From: Bin55 sp963667455
GTDB lineage: Bacteria; Pseudomonadota; Gammaproteobacteria; Pseudomonadales; Azotimanducaceae
Assembly: GCA_963667455.2 (NCBI GenBank)
Contig: CAXXFR010000013.1
Span: forward strand, 344,509 to 408,508
DNA: 64,000 nt
Reading direction: 5' to 3'
Below, piece after piece: positions 36,151-45,136 of the stretch. Position numbers and translations under genes: made by a program. The stretch's first letter is position 1, and every line of letters starts with the position of its first letter. The notes beneath the pieces were generated by a model. That model made no database searches. It saw only the letters and a program-made list of their open reading frames with translations, and was not told where the DNA came from.

Positions 36151-36851
36151 CTTGGAAGGGTAGGTTCATAGCCGGAGTCATAGTGGGAACTGTCGTTCCT
36201 CTGGGATGCATTGCGGGATGGAGTCAACTGAACGACGCTGTTCCAGGAGGCTTGACGGATCAGCAGTCACAGGCGGATGTTGCATCTGAATCCGATTTGT
36301 CGAATCGCGCCGTTGGAGAGTTGAGTGATCAAGTCGCGGCTGTGCAGGCCGAGAACGACTATGGAGGTTCTCCCCTGAAGCATGTGGCAAACCTGTGGCG
36401 GCAGATAACAGGCGTATTGAACTCGGATGGGAGCGATGACACCACACCGGACCAGTCGGCAACAGAACAAACTGAATCGCCCAGCGACAGTTCCGCCGCG
36501 ATGGTCAAACTTCGCGATTTCGTCAAGGAAGCGACCATTGTGGAGTTGGGAGACATGGTGCGAGCTCATGGAGACTTCCTGGCGGAGGTCGATCACACAA
36601 GCGAAGGCTTGAAAATCACGTTGGATTCTGGTACAAGCGTCTTGTTAGGCAGCCGAGATCTTGAGGGGAGGATGAAGCGGTTCCTCGCCGTTTATCACGA
36701 AATCGGTGAAGCGACTGACTTGACTCGCCTAGTTGCAGACGCTCGCTACGACCATGGATTGGCCGTACAGGTAGTCGAAGTCGAGGCGGATCGTTCGTTT
36801 GACGACGATGCGGCGATTACCAGCGGCCCGGTCGTCATAACTTACGAGTGA
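36147..36851 (+). CDS. FtsQ-like divisome protein lacking the POTRA domain
   Basis: This 234-residue bitopic protein sits in the ftsQ slot (ATGA overlap with murC, GTGA with ftsA). Residues 7-25 form a membrane helix. Residues 38-118 are a Ser/Asp/Gln-rich, low-complexity linker. Residues 119-208 resemble the end of the FtsQ beta domain: LKITLDSGTSVLLGSRD, RMKRFLAVYHEI and ADARYDHGLAVQ match E. coli LNLGRGD, KRLARFVELY and VDLRYDSGAAV. The POTRA domain that binds the SecYEG/FtsK side and the first half of the beta domain cannot be found. It is inferred to be a reduced FtsQ that keeps mainly the FtsB-contacting end. An unrelated periplasmic protein is a less likely alternative. Confidence 0.6.
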   Translation: MTWKGRFIAGVIVGTVVPLGCIAGWSQLNDAVPGGLTDQQSQADVASESDLSNRAVGELSDQVAAVQAENDYGGSPLKHVANLWRQITGVLNSDGSDDTTPDQSATEQTESPSDSSAAMVKLRDFVKEATIVELGDMVRAHGDFLAEVDHTSEGLKITLDSGTSVLLGSRDLEGRMKRFLAVYHEIGEATDLTRLVADARYDHGLAVQVVEVEADRSFDDDAAITSGPVVITYE

Positions 36852-38101
36852 GGAAGATGGCAAGCAATTCTGCAGTGTTGGCGGGGTTGGACATCGGCAC
36901 CACCGAAGTGTCGGTTTGCATAGGTCGTCGTGCGTCCGACGGCACAGTGGAGGCCACGGGAGTGGGCAGCCACCCGTCGACCGGTGTGCGCGAAGGAATG
37001 ATCGTCAACATCGAAGCGACTGTCGAAGCGATCAAGCATGCGTTGCGCGACGCGCAATCCATGGCCGGACATAGCGTGTCGTCGGTCTATGTGGCAATGG
37101 GAGGCCAACACGTTCAAGGTGTGAACTCTCAAGGAAATGTCGCCATTCGTTCTGGGGAAGTCAGACCGGACGAATTGGAACACGCTTTGGAGGCGGCGCA
37201 AGCGGTTCCGTTGAGCAATGACGAGTGCATCATGCACGTGATTCCGCAGGAATACGTCATTGACTGGCAGTGTGGAATTCGAGAACCGATCGGTATGTCG
37301 GGAACTCGGCTGGATGCCAACGTGCACATCGTGAAGTGCGCAAAGAACGCTGTCAAGAACGTCTCGAAATGCGTCAACACCTGCGGAATCAGCATTGACG
37401 GAATCGTGGTTGGATCGATTGCCTCAGCTTCTGCCGCGCTCGCCGCTGATGAACGGGAATTAGGGGTGTGCATGTTGGACATTGGTGGAGGAACGACTGA
37501 TGTTGCGGTGTACACCGACGGTGCGTTGCGACACACCGAGGTTCTGTCGATGGCCGGGGATTCAGTGACCCGAGACATCGCGATGACTTTACGAACACCT
37601 GCCCAAGCCGCGGAGAACCTGAAGATTCGATATGCGTGTGCACTACAGGATTTGGCACACGACGACGAATCGATTCGAGTTCCCGGAGTCGCCGACCGAC
37701 CCGATTCGAATCTCTCTCGCCAGACTTTGGCAGCCGTAGTCGAATCTCGCTATCGCGAGCTAATCGGTATGGTGCAGGAAATGCTTCAGTCAGTCGACAT
37801 ACCGACTACCAAACTCGGCTCCGGCGTAGTGCTGACCGGCGGAGCGGCAAACATGGAAGGTGCAGTGGAACTTGCCGAGGAGGAGTTTCATCTTCCGGTA
37901 TCGCTTGGCAGGCCGCGGAATCTTGCTGGACTCGATCAAATTCTTGAGAACCCCGCGTATGCAACATGCTGCGGACTACTCTCTTGGGCGAATCTCCAAC
38001 TTCAGGAGAGTCGCACAGGCTTCAAACGGAAACGGAATTCCATCCATCGATCGGTCAGATCGATTGGAACCTGGATGCGTAGGACTTACGACAACATTTA
38101 A
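36848..38101 (+). CDS. ftsA: Cell division protein FtsA
   Basis: This actin-like protein of about 417 residues tethers FtsZ to the membrane. Motifs are AGLDIGTTEVSVCIGRR (phosphate 1), CMLDIGGGTTDVAVY (phosphate 2), VVLTGGAANMEG (adenosine) and a C-terminal basic amphipathic stretch (IHRSVRSIGTWMRRTYDNI) as membrane-targeting helix. Start is GTG 36848 (overlapping the previous stop) or ATG 36857; the latter has AGGA too close to be ideal. ftsZ follows 13 bases on. Confidence 0.93.
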   Translation: MRKMASNSAVLAGLDIGTTEVSVCIGRRASDGTVEATGVGSHPSTGVREGMIVNIEATVEAIKHALRDAQSMAGHSVSSVYVAMGGQHVQGVNSQGNVAIRSGEVRPDELEHALEAAQAVPLSNDECIMHVIPQEYVIDWQCGIREPIGMSGTRLDANVHIVKCAKNAVKNVSKCVNTCGISIDGIVVGSIASASAALAADERELGVCMLDIGGGTTDVAVYTDGALRHTEVLSMAGDSVTRDIAMTLRTPAQAAENLKIRYACALQDLAHDDESIRVPGVADRPDSNLSRQTLAAVVESRYRELIGMVQEMLQSVDIPTTKLGSGVVLTGGAANMEGAVELAEEEFHLPVSLGRPRNLAGLDQILENPAYATCCGLLSWANLQLQESRTGFKRKRNSIHRSVRSIGTWMRRTYDNI

Positions 38102-38114
38102 CAAGGATGTGAAC

Positions 38115-39353
38115 ATGGACGGACCTCAACAGACAAAGCAACCATTTGCGTACACGATTGCCGATCAAAGTGCAAAACCGAGCGCGAACGGGGCAGTGAT
38201 CAAAGTAATTGGTGTAGGCGGTGGCGGTGGAAACGTCATTAACTACATGGCGGAACACGGTCTTCAGGGAGTGGACCTCATATCGGCGAATACCGATATC
38301 CAAGACCTGAATACCGTTCAGGAAGGCGTTGATCGCGTGCAGTTGGGCGCAATGAGAACGCGAGGTCTGGGTGCTGGAATGGATCCGGCAGTCGGGCGAG
38401 CGGCCGCTCAGGAAAGCGTCGGTGAACTGGAAGATCGGCTGCGTGGCGCAGACATGGTCTTTCTCATCGCCTGCCTAGGTGGCGGGACCGGCACTGGAGC
38501 CGCACCGGTCGTGGCGGAAATCGCCAAGGAACTGCAGATTCTGACCGTGGGCGTTGTGACACGACCCTTCACGAGCGAACAAGAAGCTCGAATGAGGGTT
38601 GCACAAACGGGTATGCGGGAGCTTCACTCCTCCGTTGATGCTCTGATAACGATTCCCAACGACAAGTTGACGTCCATCTTTGGCGGAGAAATACTGTTCT
38701 GGGATGCATTCAATCACATCAATGCCTATCTGGCGGACACCGTTCGAGGCATCGCCGATATCGTCAACAAGCAGGGAATCGTGAATGTTGACTTTGCCGA
38801 TGTGAGGAGCGTTCTCTCGTCAAACGGTAATGGGGTCACCGTCATTGGAACGGGCGTCGCGAGCGGTCAGAATCGTGCCGAAGAGGCGACGATGAATGCT
38901 CTCCGGAGTCCATTGCTCGACGACGTCGACTTGTCGGGTGCCCGCAATGCGTTGTTCAACATTCGGACTGGGAACTTGACTCTTGACGAGAACGCGACAA
39001 TCCAGGGCATTTTCAGTCGCCTGATGCACTCCGGCGGCAGAGTTTGGTCCGGCGTTGTGATCGAACCGGAAATGGAAGACGAAATCGAGGTTACGGTTCT
39101 TGTCTCGGGTGTCGAAGATTCGTTGAGCATGCGAGAGGAACCAATCCAGCCCTTCGGTTCGCCACAGCTTCGATCAATCGATGGTGGAATTTCTCAGCAG
39201 GAGGTAGTTGAAAACCCCGATCAGGCGACTGGTGAGCAATCGGTGGGACAACCTTCGATTCCAGGACTTGGAGACCGTGATCACAATCGAACGATCGGAA
39301 GGCGGATCAGCGCAAGCGATATCCCGGCACTGTTTCGAGATCAAGCAGATTAG
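38115..39353 (+). CDS. ftsZ: Cell division protein FtsZ, somewhat divergent
   Basis: This 412-residue tubulin-like GTPase has GVGGGGGNVINYM, the signature loop GGGTGTGAAPVVAEIAKEL, TIPNDKL, NVDFADVRSVL (T7 synergy loop) and the C-terminal tail DIPALFRDQAD for FtsA/ZipA binding. Several usually fixed positions differ: FLIACLGGGTG in place of the common TAGMGGGTG, and RTRGLGAGMDPAVG in place of GLGAGGNPE(I/V)G. The start ATG 38115 has AAGGA 8 bases upstream; the upstream open frame lies inside ftsA. It forms the Z-ring. Confidence 0.94.
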   Translation: MDGPQQTKQPFAYTIADQSAKPSANGAVIKVIGVGGGGGNVINYMAEHGLQGVDLISANTDIQDLNTVQEGVDRVQLGAMRTRGLGAGMDPAVGRAAAQESVGELEDRLRGADMVFLIACLGGGTGTGAAPVVAEIAKELQILTVGVVTRPFTSEQEARMRVAQTGMRELHSSVDALITIPNDKLTSIFGGEILFWDAFNHINAYLADTVRGIADIVNKQGIVNVDFADVRSVLSSNGNGVTVIGTGVASGQNRAEEATMNALRSPLLDDVDLSGARNALFNIRTGNLTLDENATIQGIFSRLMHSGGRVWSGVVIEPEMEDEIEVTVLVSGVEDSLSMREEPIQPFGSPQLRSIDGGISQQEVVENPDQATGEQSVGQPSIPGLGDRDHNRTIGRRISASDIPALFRDQAD

Positions 39354-39465
39354 TGCTGCAAGGGCGCACGAATTCTTCGTTCTTAGGAAGGGACGGCAAC
39401 TGAGGTGACTCGTCGAACCGTAGTGTTTGCCGATGCCTTGCGGCTGTCCGCCGCAGGTTGATTGC

Positions 39466-40365
39466 ATGATCAGACAAAGAACGTTACGAAACCCGGTCAA
39501 GGCGAGCGGTGCCGGCTTGGAGACTGGACGCACAATACAACTGTCGATTTCCCCTGCAAAGCCGAACACTGGGATTCGATTCGTACGACGCGATCTGTTT
39601 CCTGCCGTGGAAATCGAAGCAGTACTTAGGAATCTGCTGCCCTTCGGTTCTTCGACCACGACCATCGCCAAGCACGATGTGACGGTCGAGTCAATTGATC
39701 GCCTCATGGCGGCATTTGCAGGGATGGGAGTGGACAACGCCGTTGTTGAGGTCTCGGCGGGCGAAATTCCCATGCTGGATGGTAGTGCGTCGCCTTGGGT
39801 GTTTCTCTTGGAGTCTGCAGGCCTTGTCGAACAGATTGCACCCAAACGCTTCATCCGAATCTTGGACTCAATCGAACTCTCCAATGAGACATCCGGAGTT
39901 TATGCGTCATTGAAGCCGTATCACGACTTCTCGATGGTCTATTCGTATCCAGGCATAACCAATGGACCGGAATACACGTCGATCGAGTTCTCGAGAACCG
40001 CGTTCTTGAAGGATCTGAGTCGAGCTCGACGAGCATCATTCTCGTCAGGCCATGAAGGTTCGATCATCGGCGAAACGAGCGGAGATTCCGATAGTCTTCG
40101 CTTTCCGGATGAATTTCTGAAGAGCAGAATCTTGGATACTCTCGGTGACTTCTATCTGTGCGGTTACAACCTCATAGGCACTTTTATAGGTTCCAGATCG
40201 GGCCACGAGGTCAACCAACAGCTGTTGCGACGGATGGCGGCCTCGCTAGCGTCTTGGGAGTACGTGACGTTTGCCAGTGCTTCGGCGCTGCCGATGGGCT
40301 ATCGAGAGGACTTCGACGACTCAGCGACTTCGGAAGACTTGGATACAGGATCCGCAGTAAGCTGA
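39466..40365 (+). CDS. lpxC: LpxC homologue without zinc-ligand histidines
   Basis: The 299-residue protein aligns with E. coli LpxC over its full length and sits in the normal place after ftsZ (MIRQRTLRNPVKASGAGL; EIPMLDGSASPWVFLLESAG; SWEYVTF). LpxC deacetylates UDP-acyl-GlcNAc, the committed step of lipid A synthesis. Ungapped alignment shows the zinc ligands His79 replaced by Arg (SIDRLMAAFAG against TVEHLNAALAG) and His238 by Ser (EFLKSRILDTLGD against EFVRHKMLDAIGD). Catalytic Glu78 is Asp and His19 is Glu. Asp242, Asp246 and His265 remain. About 16 residues of the substrate-capping insert II region are missing. It probably cannot hold zinc: a pseudoenzyme or a protein with a new role. 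Confidence 0.85.
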   Translation: MIRQRTLRNPVKASGAGLETGRTIQLSISPAKPNTGIRFVRRDLFPAVEIEAVLRNLLPFGSSTTTIAKHDVTVESIDRLMAAFAGMGVDNAVVEVSAGEIPMLDGSASPWVFLLESAGLVEQIAPKRFIRILDSIELSNETSGVYASLKPYHDFSMVYSYPGITNGPEYTSIEFSRTAFLKDLSRARRASFSSGHEGSIIGETSGDSDSLRFPDEFLKSRILDTLGDFYLCGYNLIGTFIGSRSGHEVNQQLLRRMAASLASWEYVTFASASALPMGYREDFDDSATSEDLDTGSAVS

Positions 40366-40383
40366 GGGAATTGCTCGAGCCTG

Positions 40384-40794
40384 CTAGCGTCGCGAGCGGT
40401 CGGATGGATCCCTTTGCTGCGCAGCCAGGGTTGCGTTGGTAACTAGAGTTACTTCCTCGACAGCGGCGAAGCGTTCGATTTGCTTGAGTTCGTTCAATAG
40501 GTCTTGGCTGCGGAATCGCAGTCGATTCGCCCATGCGGAGGAATCCGCAAGAATCACCAGCGTCTTCCCTCGAACCGATGCGCCGACACAATGGGCGGCT
40601 TCTCGCTCGCGTAGAGCCGCTCGAACGATGGCGGTGGACTCCTGTTCCTCCTCGACTCGGTTGTTCAGTCTCGAGAGTTTTGAGAAAGGCGTGCGATGCG
40701 GCTTGAGCATATTCTTCAATTGATAGTGAGCCAATTTCGAACCTATGAATGCAGAAGGTTTGCGAGAGTTGAAGTGCGCAAGGTGCGACTCCAT
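40384..40794 (-). CDS. dciA: DciA-like protein (DUF721)
   Basis: This 136-residue DUF721 protein shows the typical core: REREAAHCVGASVRGKTLVIL and SSAWANRLRFRSQDLLNELKQ, followed by a basic tail. DciA is the ancestral loader or helper of the replicative helicase DnaB in bacteria lacking DnaC. It lies between lpxC and secA, as in Pseudomonas-like genomes, converging with lpxC. Start ATG 40794, with a short divergent gap to secA. Confidence 0.8.
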   Translation of the reverse strand: MESHLAHFNSRKPSAFIGSKLAHYQLKNMLKPHRTPFSKLSRLNNRVEEEQESTAIVRAALREREAAHCVGASVRGKTLVILADSSAWANRLRFRSQDLLNELKQIERFAAVEEVTLVTNATLAAQQRDPSDRSRR

Positions 40795-40836
40795 ATCAAA
40801 AGTAGAATACCAACCCGATTAGGTTAGCAAATCTAT

Positions 40837-43575
40837 ATGGTCGCCAAACTCTTAAAGTCGGTGTTTGGTAGTCGAAACGCCCGTGAACTCAAGCGAATGG
40901 GCGGCATCGTTCGGCACATCAATGAACTCTCCACTTCGATCGGTGAACTTACTGACGAACAGTTGCTGAGAAAGACCGACGAGCTGAAAGATCGCCTGCG
41001 TCGAGACGAGAAGCTGGATCGAATCCTTCCTGAAGCGTTTGCGCTAGTACGGGAAGCGGCCGAACGAACCAATGACACCCGCCACTACGACGTTCAGCTC
41101 ATCGGCGGGATCGCGCTTCACGAAGGCAAGATCGCAGAGATGCGTACGGGCGAAGGCAAGACGCTGGTGGCGACGCTTGCCGCGTATCTCAATTCATTGT
41201 CGGGCGAAGGGGTTCACATCGTTACGGTGAACGACTATTTGGCTCGTCGCGATGCTGAATGGATGGGTCCCATCTACCGTGCACTTGGAACGAGTGTAGG
41301 GGTCATCCAAACACGGCAAGCTCAGGAAGAGAAACGCATTGCCTACCAGGCGGACGTTACATACGGGACCAACAACGAGATTGGTTTTGACTATTTGCGC
41401 GACAACATGGCGCTTCGAGCCGCAGATCGTTTTCAACGTGCGCGCAACTACGCCATCGTCGATGAAGTGGACTCGATTCTGATCGATGAAGCGAGAACCC
41501 CGCTGATTATTTCGGGACCTGCAGACGAAAACACCGAGCTCTACAAACACGTCAATCGAATAGCTCCTCGACTGGAGCAGCAGGAGATGCAGGAAGATGC
41601 GCTTCCTGCCGTACTAGGTGGAACCACTCAGGAAGACACAGGCGATTTCTTCATCGACGAGAAGAACCGATCAGTGGAATTGACCGAACGGGGTCATGGT
41701 CGGGTTGAGCAGCATTTGGTCAAGTCAGGGTTGCTCGAGGAAGGACAGAGTCTCTATTCGTCCAGCAATCTTGGGCTATTGCATCACGTCAACGTAGCGC
41801 TTAAGGCGTATTTCCTCTACAAGAGGGATGTCGATTACATGGTGCAGAACGGTGAAGTGATCATCATCGACGAACACACCGGACGTGCGATGCCGGGTCG
41901 TCGGTGGTCCGAAGGTATCCACCAGGCAATCGAGGCGAAAGAAGGCGTGTCGATTCGCCACGAGACGCAGACGCTAGCGTCAACGACCTTCCAGAACTAC
42001 TTCCGCATTTACTCGAAATTGGCGGGAATGACCGGTACTGCAGACACGGAAGCCTTCGAATTCAAGCAGATCTACGGCCTTGAAGTCATCGTCATTCCGA
42101 CTCACATGCCGATGGTGCGAGATGATCGAAACGATCTCATCTACTTGTCGCTGGATGAGAAATACGACGCCATTGTTGAAGACATCAGGGACTGCATTGA
42201 TCGGTCGCAGCCTGTGCTGGTCGGCACTGTGTCGATCGATTCCTCGGAGAGGTTGTCGCGGGAACTGAAGAAGCACAAGATCGACCACAGTGTGCTGAAT
42301 GCAAAGCAGCACGAACGGGAAGCCGACATCGTCGCGCAAGCGGGTCGTCCAGGCAAGGTAACCATCGCAACGAACATGGCTGGTAGGGGAACGGACATCG
42401 TGCTCGGCGGCAACTTCAACGCTGAAATAGCCAAGCTTGGCAAAGAGCCCGCCCAGACGAAGGTCGACAAGATCATGAATTCGTGGGAAGAACGCCACGA
42501 GCAGGTTGTCGAGGCTGGAGGCTTGCACATCGTCGGAACCGAGCGACACGAATCACGGCGAATTGACAACCAGCTTAGGGGGCGTTCCGGACGTCAGGGG
42601 GATCCGGGATCCTCACGTTTCTATCTGTCGATGGAAGACAACCTGATGCGGCTCTTTGCATCGGAGCGGTGGAACAACATGATCAAAGGGCTGGGAATTC
42701 AGCCCGGAGAAGCCATCGAGGCGAAGATGGTGAACAACGCCATTGAACGTGCACAGCGACGTGTTGAAGGCCGCAATTTCGATGCACGGAAGAATCTGCT
42801 TGAGTACGACGATGTTGCGAACGATCAGAGACAAGTGATCTATACCCAGCGTAACGAACTGATGGAAGTTTCCGAGGTCGGTGAGACGATCGGCACCATG
42901 CGTGCCGAAGTGATCAAGGAAATGACCGCAAGCTACATGCCAGCCAATTCGGTTCCCGAAGAGTGGGACGTCGGGATGTTCGAGCAAACGCTGGCATCGG
43001 AATTTGGAGTCCGAGCACCCATTTCGAAGTGGCTGGAAGACGAAGTGGAAAGCACCGAGGAAGTTCAGAGCAAACTTCTCTTGCAAATCGAAAGTGCCTA
43101 TGAAGAGAAGCGGGGTCGTTGGCTAGAGGCCGGAATCAATGCAGATCTGGTCGAAAAGCAGATCATGCTGCGGATCTTGGACCAGAAGTGGAAAGAGCAC
43201 CTGTTCGCCATGGACGAACTGCGCCAAGGCATCCATCTGCGTGCCTATGCGCAGCGTCAACCCAAGCAGGAATACAAACGCGAATCCTTCTTGTTGTTCC
43301 AAGACATGCTCTCGAACATTCAGCACGATGCGGTACGAATGCTCTGTCGAATGGAAATCGAGCAGAAAGCAGATCCGCAAGCTGAAGAACTTCGCAAACG
43401 TAGAGAAGCGTTGGCGAACATGCAATTCCGACATCAAGGATCCGCTGAGCCAAGCGAACAACGCCAACAGGCAGCTGTCCAACCGTTCGTTCGCGAACAA
43501 CCGAAAGTCGGACGCAATGAACCTTGTCCATGCGGATCAGGCAAGAAGTACAAGCACTGTCACGGCCGCCAGTGA
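40837..43575 (+). CDS. secA: Preprotein translocase ATPase SecA
   Basis: The 912-residue protein is full length. It has EMRTGEGKTLVATLAAYL (Walker A), VDEVDSILIDEARTPLIIS (DEAD-like), TYGTNNEIGFDYLRDNM, TNMAGRGTDIVLGGNF, LRGRSGRQGDPGSSRFYLS, and the C-terminal zinc motif CPCGSGKKYKHCHGR that binds SecB and ribosomes. It drives export through SecYEG. Start ATG 40837. The usual gammaproteobacterial secM is absent; dciA occupies that gap on the other strand. Confidence 0.98.
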   Translation: MVAKLLKSVFGSRNARELKRMGGIVRHINELSTSIGELTDEQLLRKTDELKDRLRRDEKLDRILPEAFALVREAAERTNDTRHYDVQLIGGIALHEGKIAEMRTGEGKTLVATLAAYLNSLSGEGVHIVTVNDYLARRDAEWMGPIYRALGTSVGVIQTRQAQEEKRIAYQADVTYGTNNEIGFDYLRDNMALRAADRFQRARNYAIVDEVDSILIDEARTPLIISGPADENTELYKHVNRIAPRLEQQEMQEDALPAVLGGTTQEDTGDFFIDEKNRSVELTERGHGRVEQHLVKSGLLEEGQSLYSSSNLGLLHHVNVALKAYFLYKRDVDYMVQNGEVIIIDEHTGRAMPGRRWSEGIHQAIEAKEGVSIRHETQTLASTTFQNYFRIYSKLAGMTGTADTEAFEFKQIYGLEVIVIPTHMPMVRDDRNDLIYLSLDEKYDAIVEDIRDCIDRSQPVLVGTVSIDSSERLSRELKKHKIDHSVLNAKQHEREADIVAQAGRPGKVTIATNMAGRGTDIVLGGNFNAEIAKLGKEPAQTKVDKIMNSWEERHEQVVEAGGLHIVGTERHESRRIDNQLRGRSGRQGDPGSSRFYLSMEDNLMRLFASERWNNMIKGLGIQPGEAIEAKMVNNAIERAQRRVEGRNFDARKNLLEYDDVANDQRQVIYTQRNELMEVSEVGETIGTMRAEVIKEMTASYMPANSVPEEWDVGMFEQTLASEFGVRAPISKWLEDEVESTEEVQSKLLLQIESAYEEKRGRWLEAGINADLVEKQIMLRILDQKWKEHLFAMDELRQGIHLRAYAQRQPKQEYKRESFLLFQDMLSNIQHDAVRMLCRMEIEQKADPQAEELRKRREALANMQFRHQGSAEPSEQRQQAAVQPFVREQPKVGRNEPCPCGSGKKYKHCHGRQ

Positions 43576-43605
43576 TCGTTTCCCACTCGTCTTAACACAA
43601 CCATT

Positions 43606-44820
43606 GTGTCTGTAAATCTTCCTCGCACATTGCCGTTGGAACCCGTTCCAGGCATTCGAGTCGGAACTGCGGCGGCAGAAATTCGCTACCAAGATCGGGA
43701 TGATCTCGTTGTCATGGTGTGCGACGAAGGCACCGTTGCTGGAGCTGTGTTCACGCAAAATCAATTCAAGGCCGCACCTGTGATCGTTGCGCAGTCGAGA
43801 ACCGGACCGGTTCGTGGAATCGTGATCAACAGCGGCAATGCAAACGCTGCTACGGGAGATCGAGGTCTCAAGGATGCACGTGGGTCGTGTGCGCAACTGG
43901 CTTGCTCGGTTGGTTGCAAAGAGTCCGAAGTGTTGCCATTCAGCACTGGAGTCATTGGCGAGTTCTTGCCGATGGATCGAATGAGCAAGGGGATAAGGCA
44001 GGCGTTCGAGAACGCAGAGGAAGACGGATGGAATCGTGCCGCCGAAGCGATTCTGACAACCGATACCGCAAGTAAGGGGCTGTCGTCTTCGTTTGAGTTA
44101 TCAGGTCAAGCTGTTCACGCGACCGGAATGGTCAAAGGCGCTGGAATGATTCGACCGGACATGGCGACGTTGCTTGCATTTGTTGGATGCGATGCAGGGA
44201 TGACGGCGGAAGTTGCGAATAGTCTTGCCAAGGATCTCGCGGATCTCAGTTTCAATCGGTTGACGATTGACGGCGATACATCGACGAACGATGCTTTTCT
44301 ACTCTTGGCTACGGGCAAGAGCGGATCTAAGCCTGTCGACAAAGTGGGCTCGTCGGCTTATCAACAACTGTTGGACGGCTTGACTCCGGTTGCGCGAGAA
44401 CTTGCGATTCGGACTGTGCGCGATGGGGAAGGTGCGACCAAGTTCATTACTGTGAGTGTTAGTGGAGGGAAGTCGGAGCAAGAGTGTCTGGAAGTCGCCT
44501 ACACGATTGGTCACTCTCCGCTCGTCAAGACTGCGGCGTTTGCAGGAGATCCGAATTGGGGTCGATTTTGCATGGCGATCGGACGTTCCGACATTGAAGA
44601 TTTGGATACGTCCAGAGTCTCGTTGGATATCGACGATGTGCCGATAGCGCGATCAGGAATGGTTGCAGATGATTACGATGAATCTGCGGCTTCCAACCGA
44701 ATGTCGAAGCCCGAGTTCACTGTTCGAATAAGTTTGGGTAGGGGAGACGCAGAAGCGGAGATTTGGACAACGGACTTTTCTCACGAATACGTGACGATCA
44801 ACGCCGAATATCGAACTTAG
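43606..44820 (+). CDS. argJ: Bifunctional ornithine acetyltransferase / N-acetylglutamate synthase ArgJ
   Basis: The 404-residue proenzyme cleaves itself before the Thr in GMIRPDMATLLAF (near residue 190) to give alpha and beta chains. NSGNANAATGDRG, VLPFSTGVIGEFLP, TIDGDTSTNDAFLLLATG and GDPNWGRFCMAIGRS are family blocks. It recycles the acetyl group from N-acetylornithine to glutamate in arginine synthesis. Start GTG 43606, 30 bases after secA. The secA-argJ-(yacG/coaE) neighbourhood is common in gammaproteobacteria. Confidence 0.95.
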   Translation: MSVNLPRTLPLEPVPGIRVGTAAAEIRYQDRDDLVVMVCDEGTVAGAVFTQNQFKAAPVIVAQSRTGPVRGIVINSGNANAATGDRGLKDARGSCAQLACSVGCKESEVLPFSTGVIGEFLPMDRMSKGIRQAFENAEEDGWNRAAEAILTTDTASKGLSSSFELSGQAVHATGMVKGAGMIRPDMATLLAFVGCDAGMTAEVANSLAKDLADLSFNRLTIDGDTSTNDAFLLLATGKSGSKPVDKVGSSAYQQLLDGLTPVARELAIRTVRDGEGATKFITVSVSGGKSEQECLEVAYTIGHSPLVKTAAFAGDPNWGRFCMAIGRSDIEDLDTSRVSLDIDDVPIARSGMVADDYDESAASNRMSKPEFTVRISLGRGDAEAEIWTTDFSHEYVTINAEYRT

Positions 44821-44873
44821 ATAGTCGTTGACTAGTCTGCTGGGATGCGGCCGGCGAATCAGACCCAGCTCAA

Positions 44874-45095
44874 TCAATAGTCCTGGTCGTCAAAATCCAA
44901 TGAGGGTGACTCGCTAGAGGATCTACCCGTAGGTATTGACCTACGTTCTTCGACCCATTCACCTAAATCTATGAGTTTGCAGCGCTCCGAACAGAAGGGT
45001 CGGTACTGATTTTCTTCGGTCCACTCGACCGACTTGTCGCACCGGGGACAAGGTACTGTTTCAGTTGCGGGTGTGTCTGGTTTGGAATTAGGCAC
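44874..45095 (-). CDS. yacG: DNA gyrase inhibitor YacG
   Basis: This 73-residue zinc protein has CPRCDKSVEW and FCSERCKLIDLGEWVEE, giving the four-cysteine zinc site and the conserved helix. YacG binds the GyrB C-terminal domain and blocks DNA binding in E. coli. The acidic Ser-rich tail is normal. It is the last gene of the pilD-coaE-yacG minus-strand set and converges with argJ. Confidence 0.9.
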   Translation of the reverse strand: MPNSKPDTPATETVPCPRCDKSVEWTEENQYRPFCSERCKLIDLGEWVEERRSIPTGRSSSESPSLDFDDQDY

Positions 45096-45136
45096 GAGCC
45101 GTATGAACGGGATCTGAGAATGTTGTGGAAGGGACT

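Noticed and set aside
41980..42549. 189-codon minus-strand frame opposite secA
   Set aside because: Antisense shadow of SecA motifs; no start signal and no recognisable protein.
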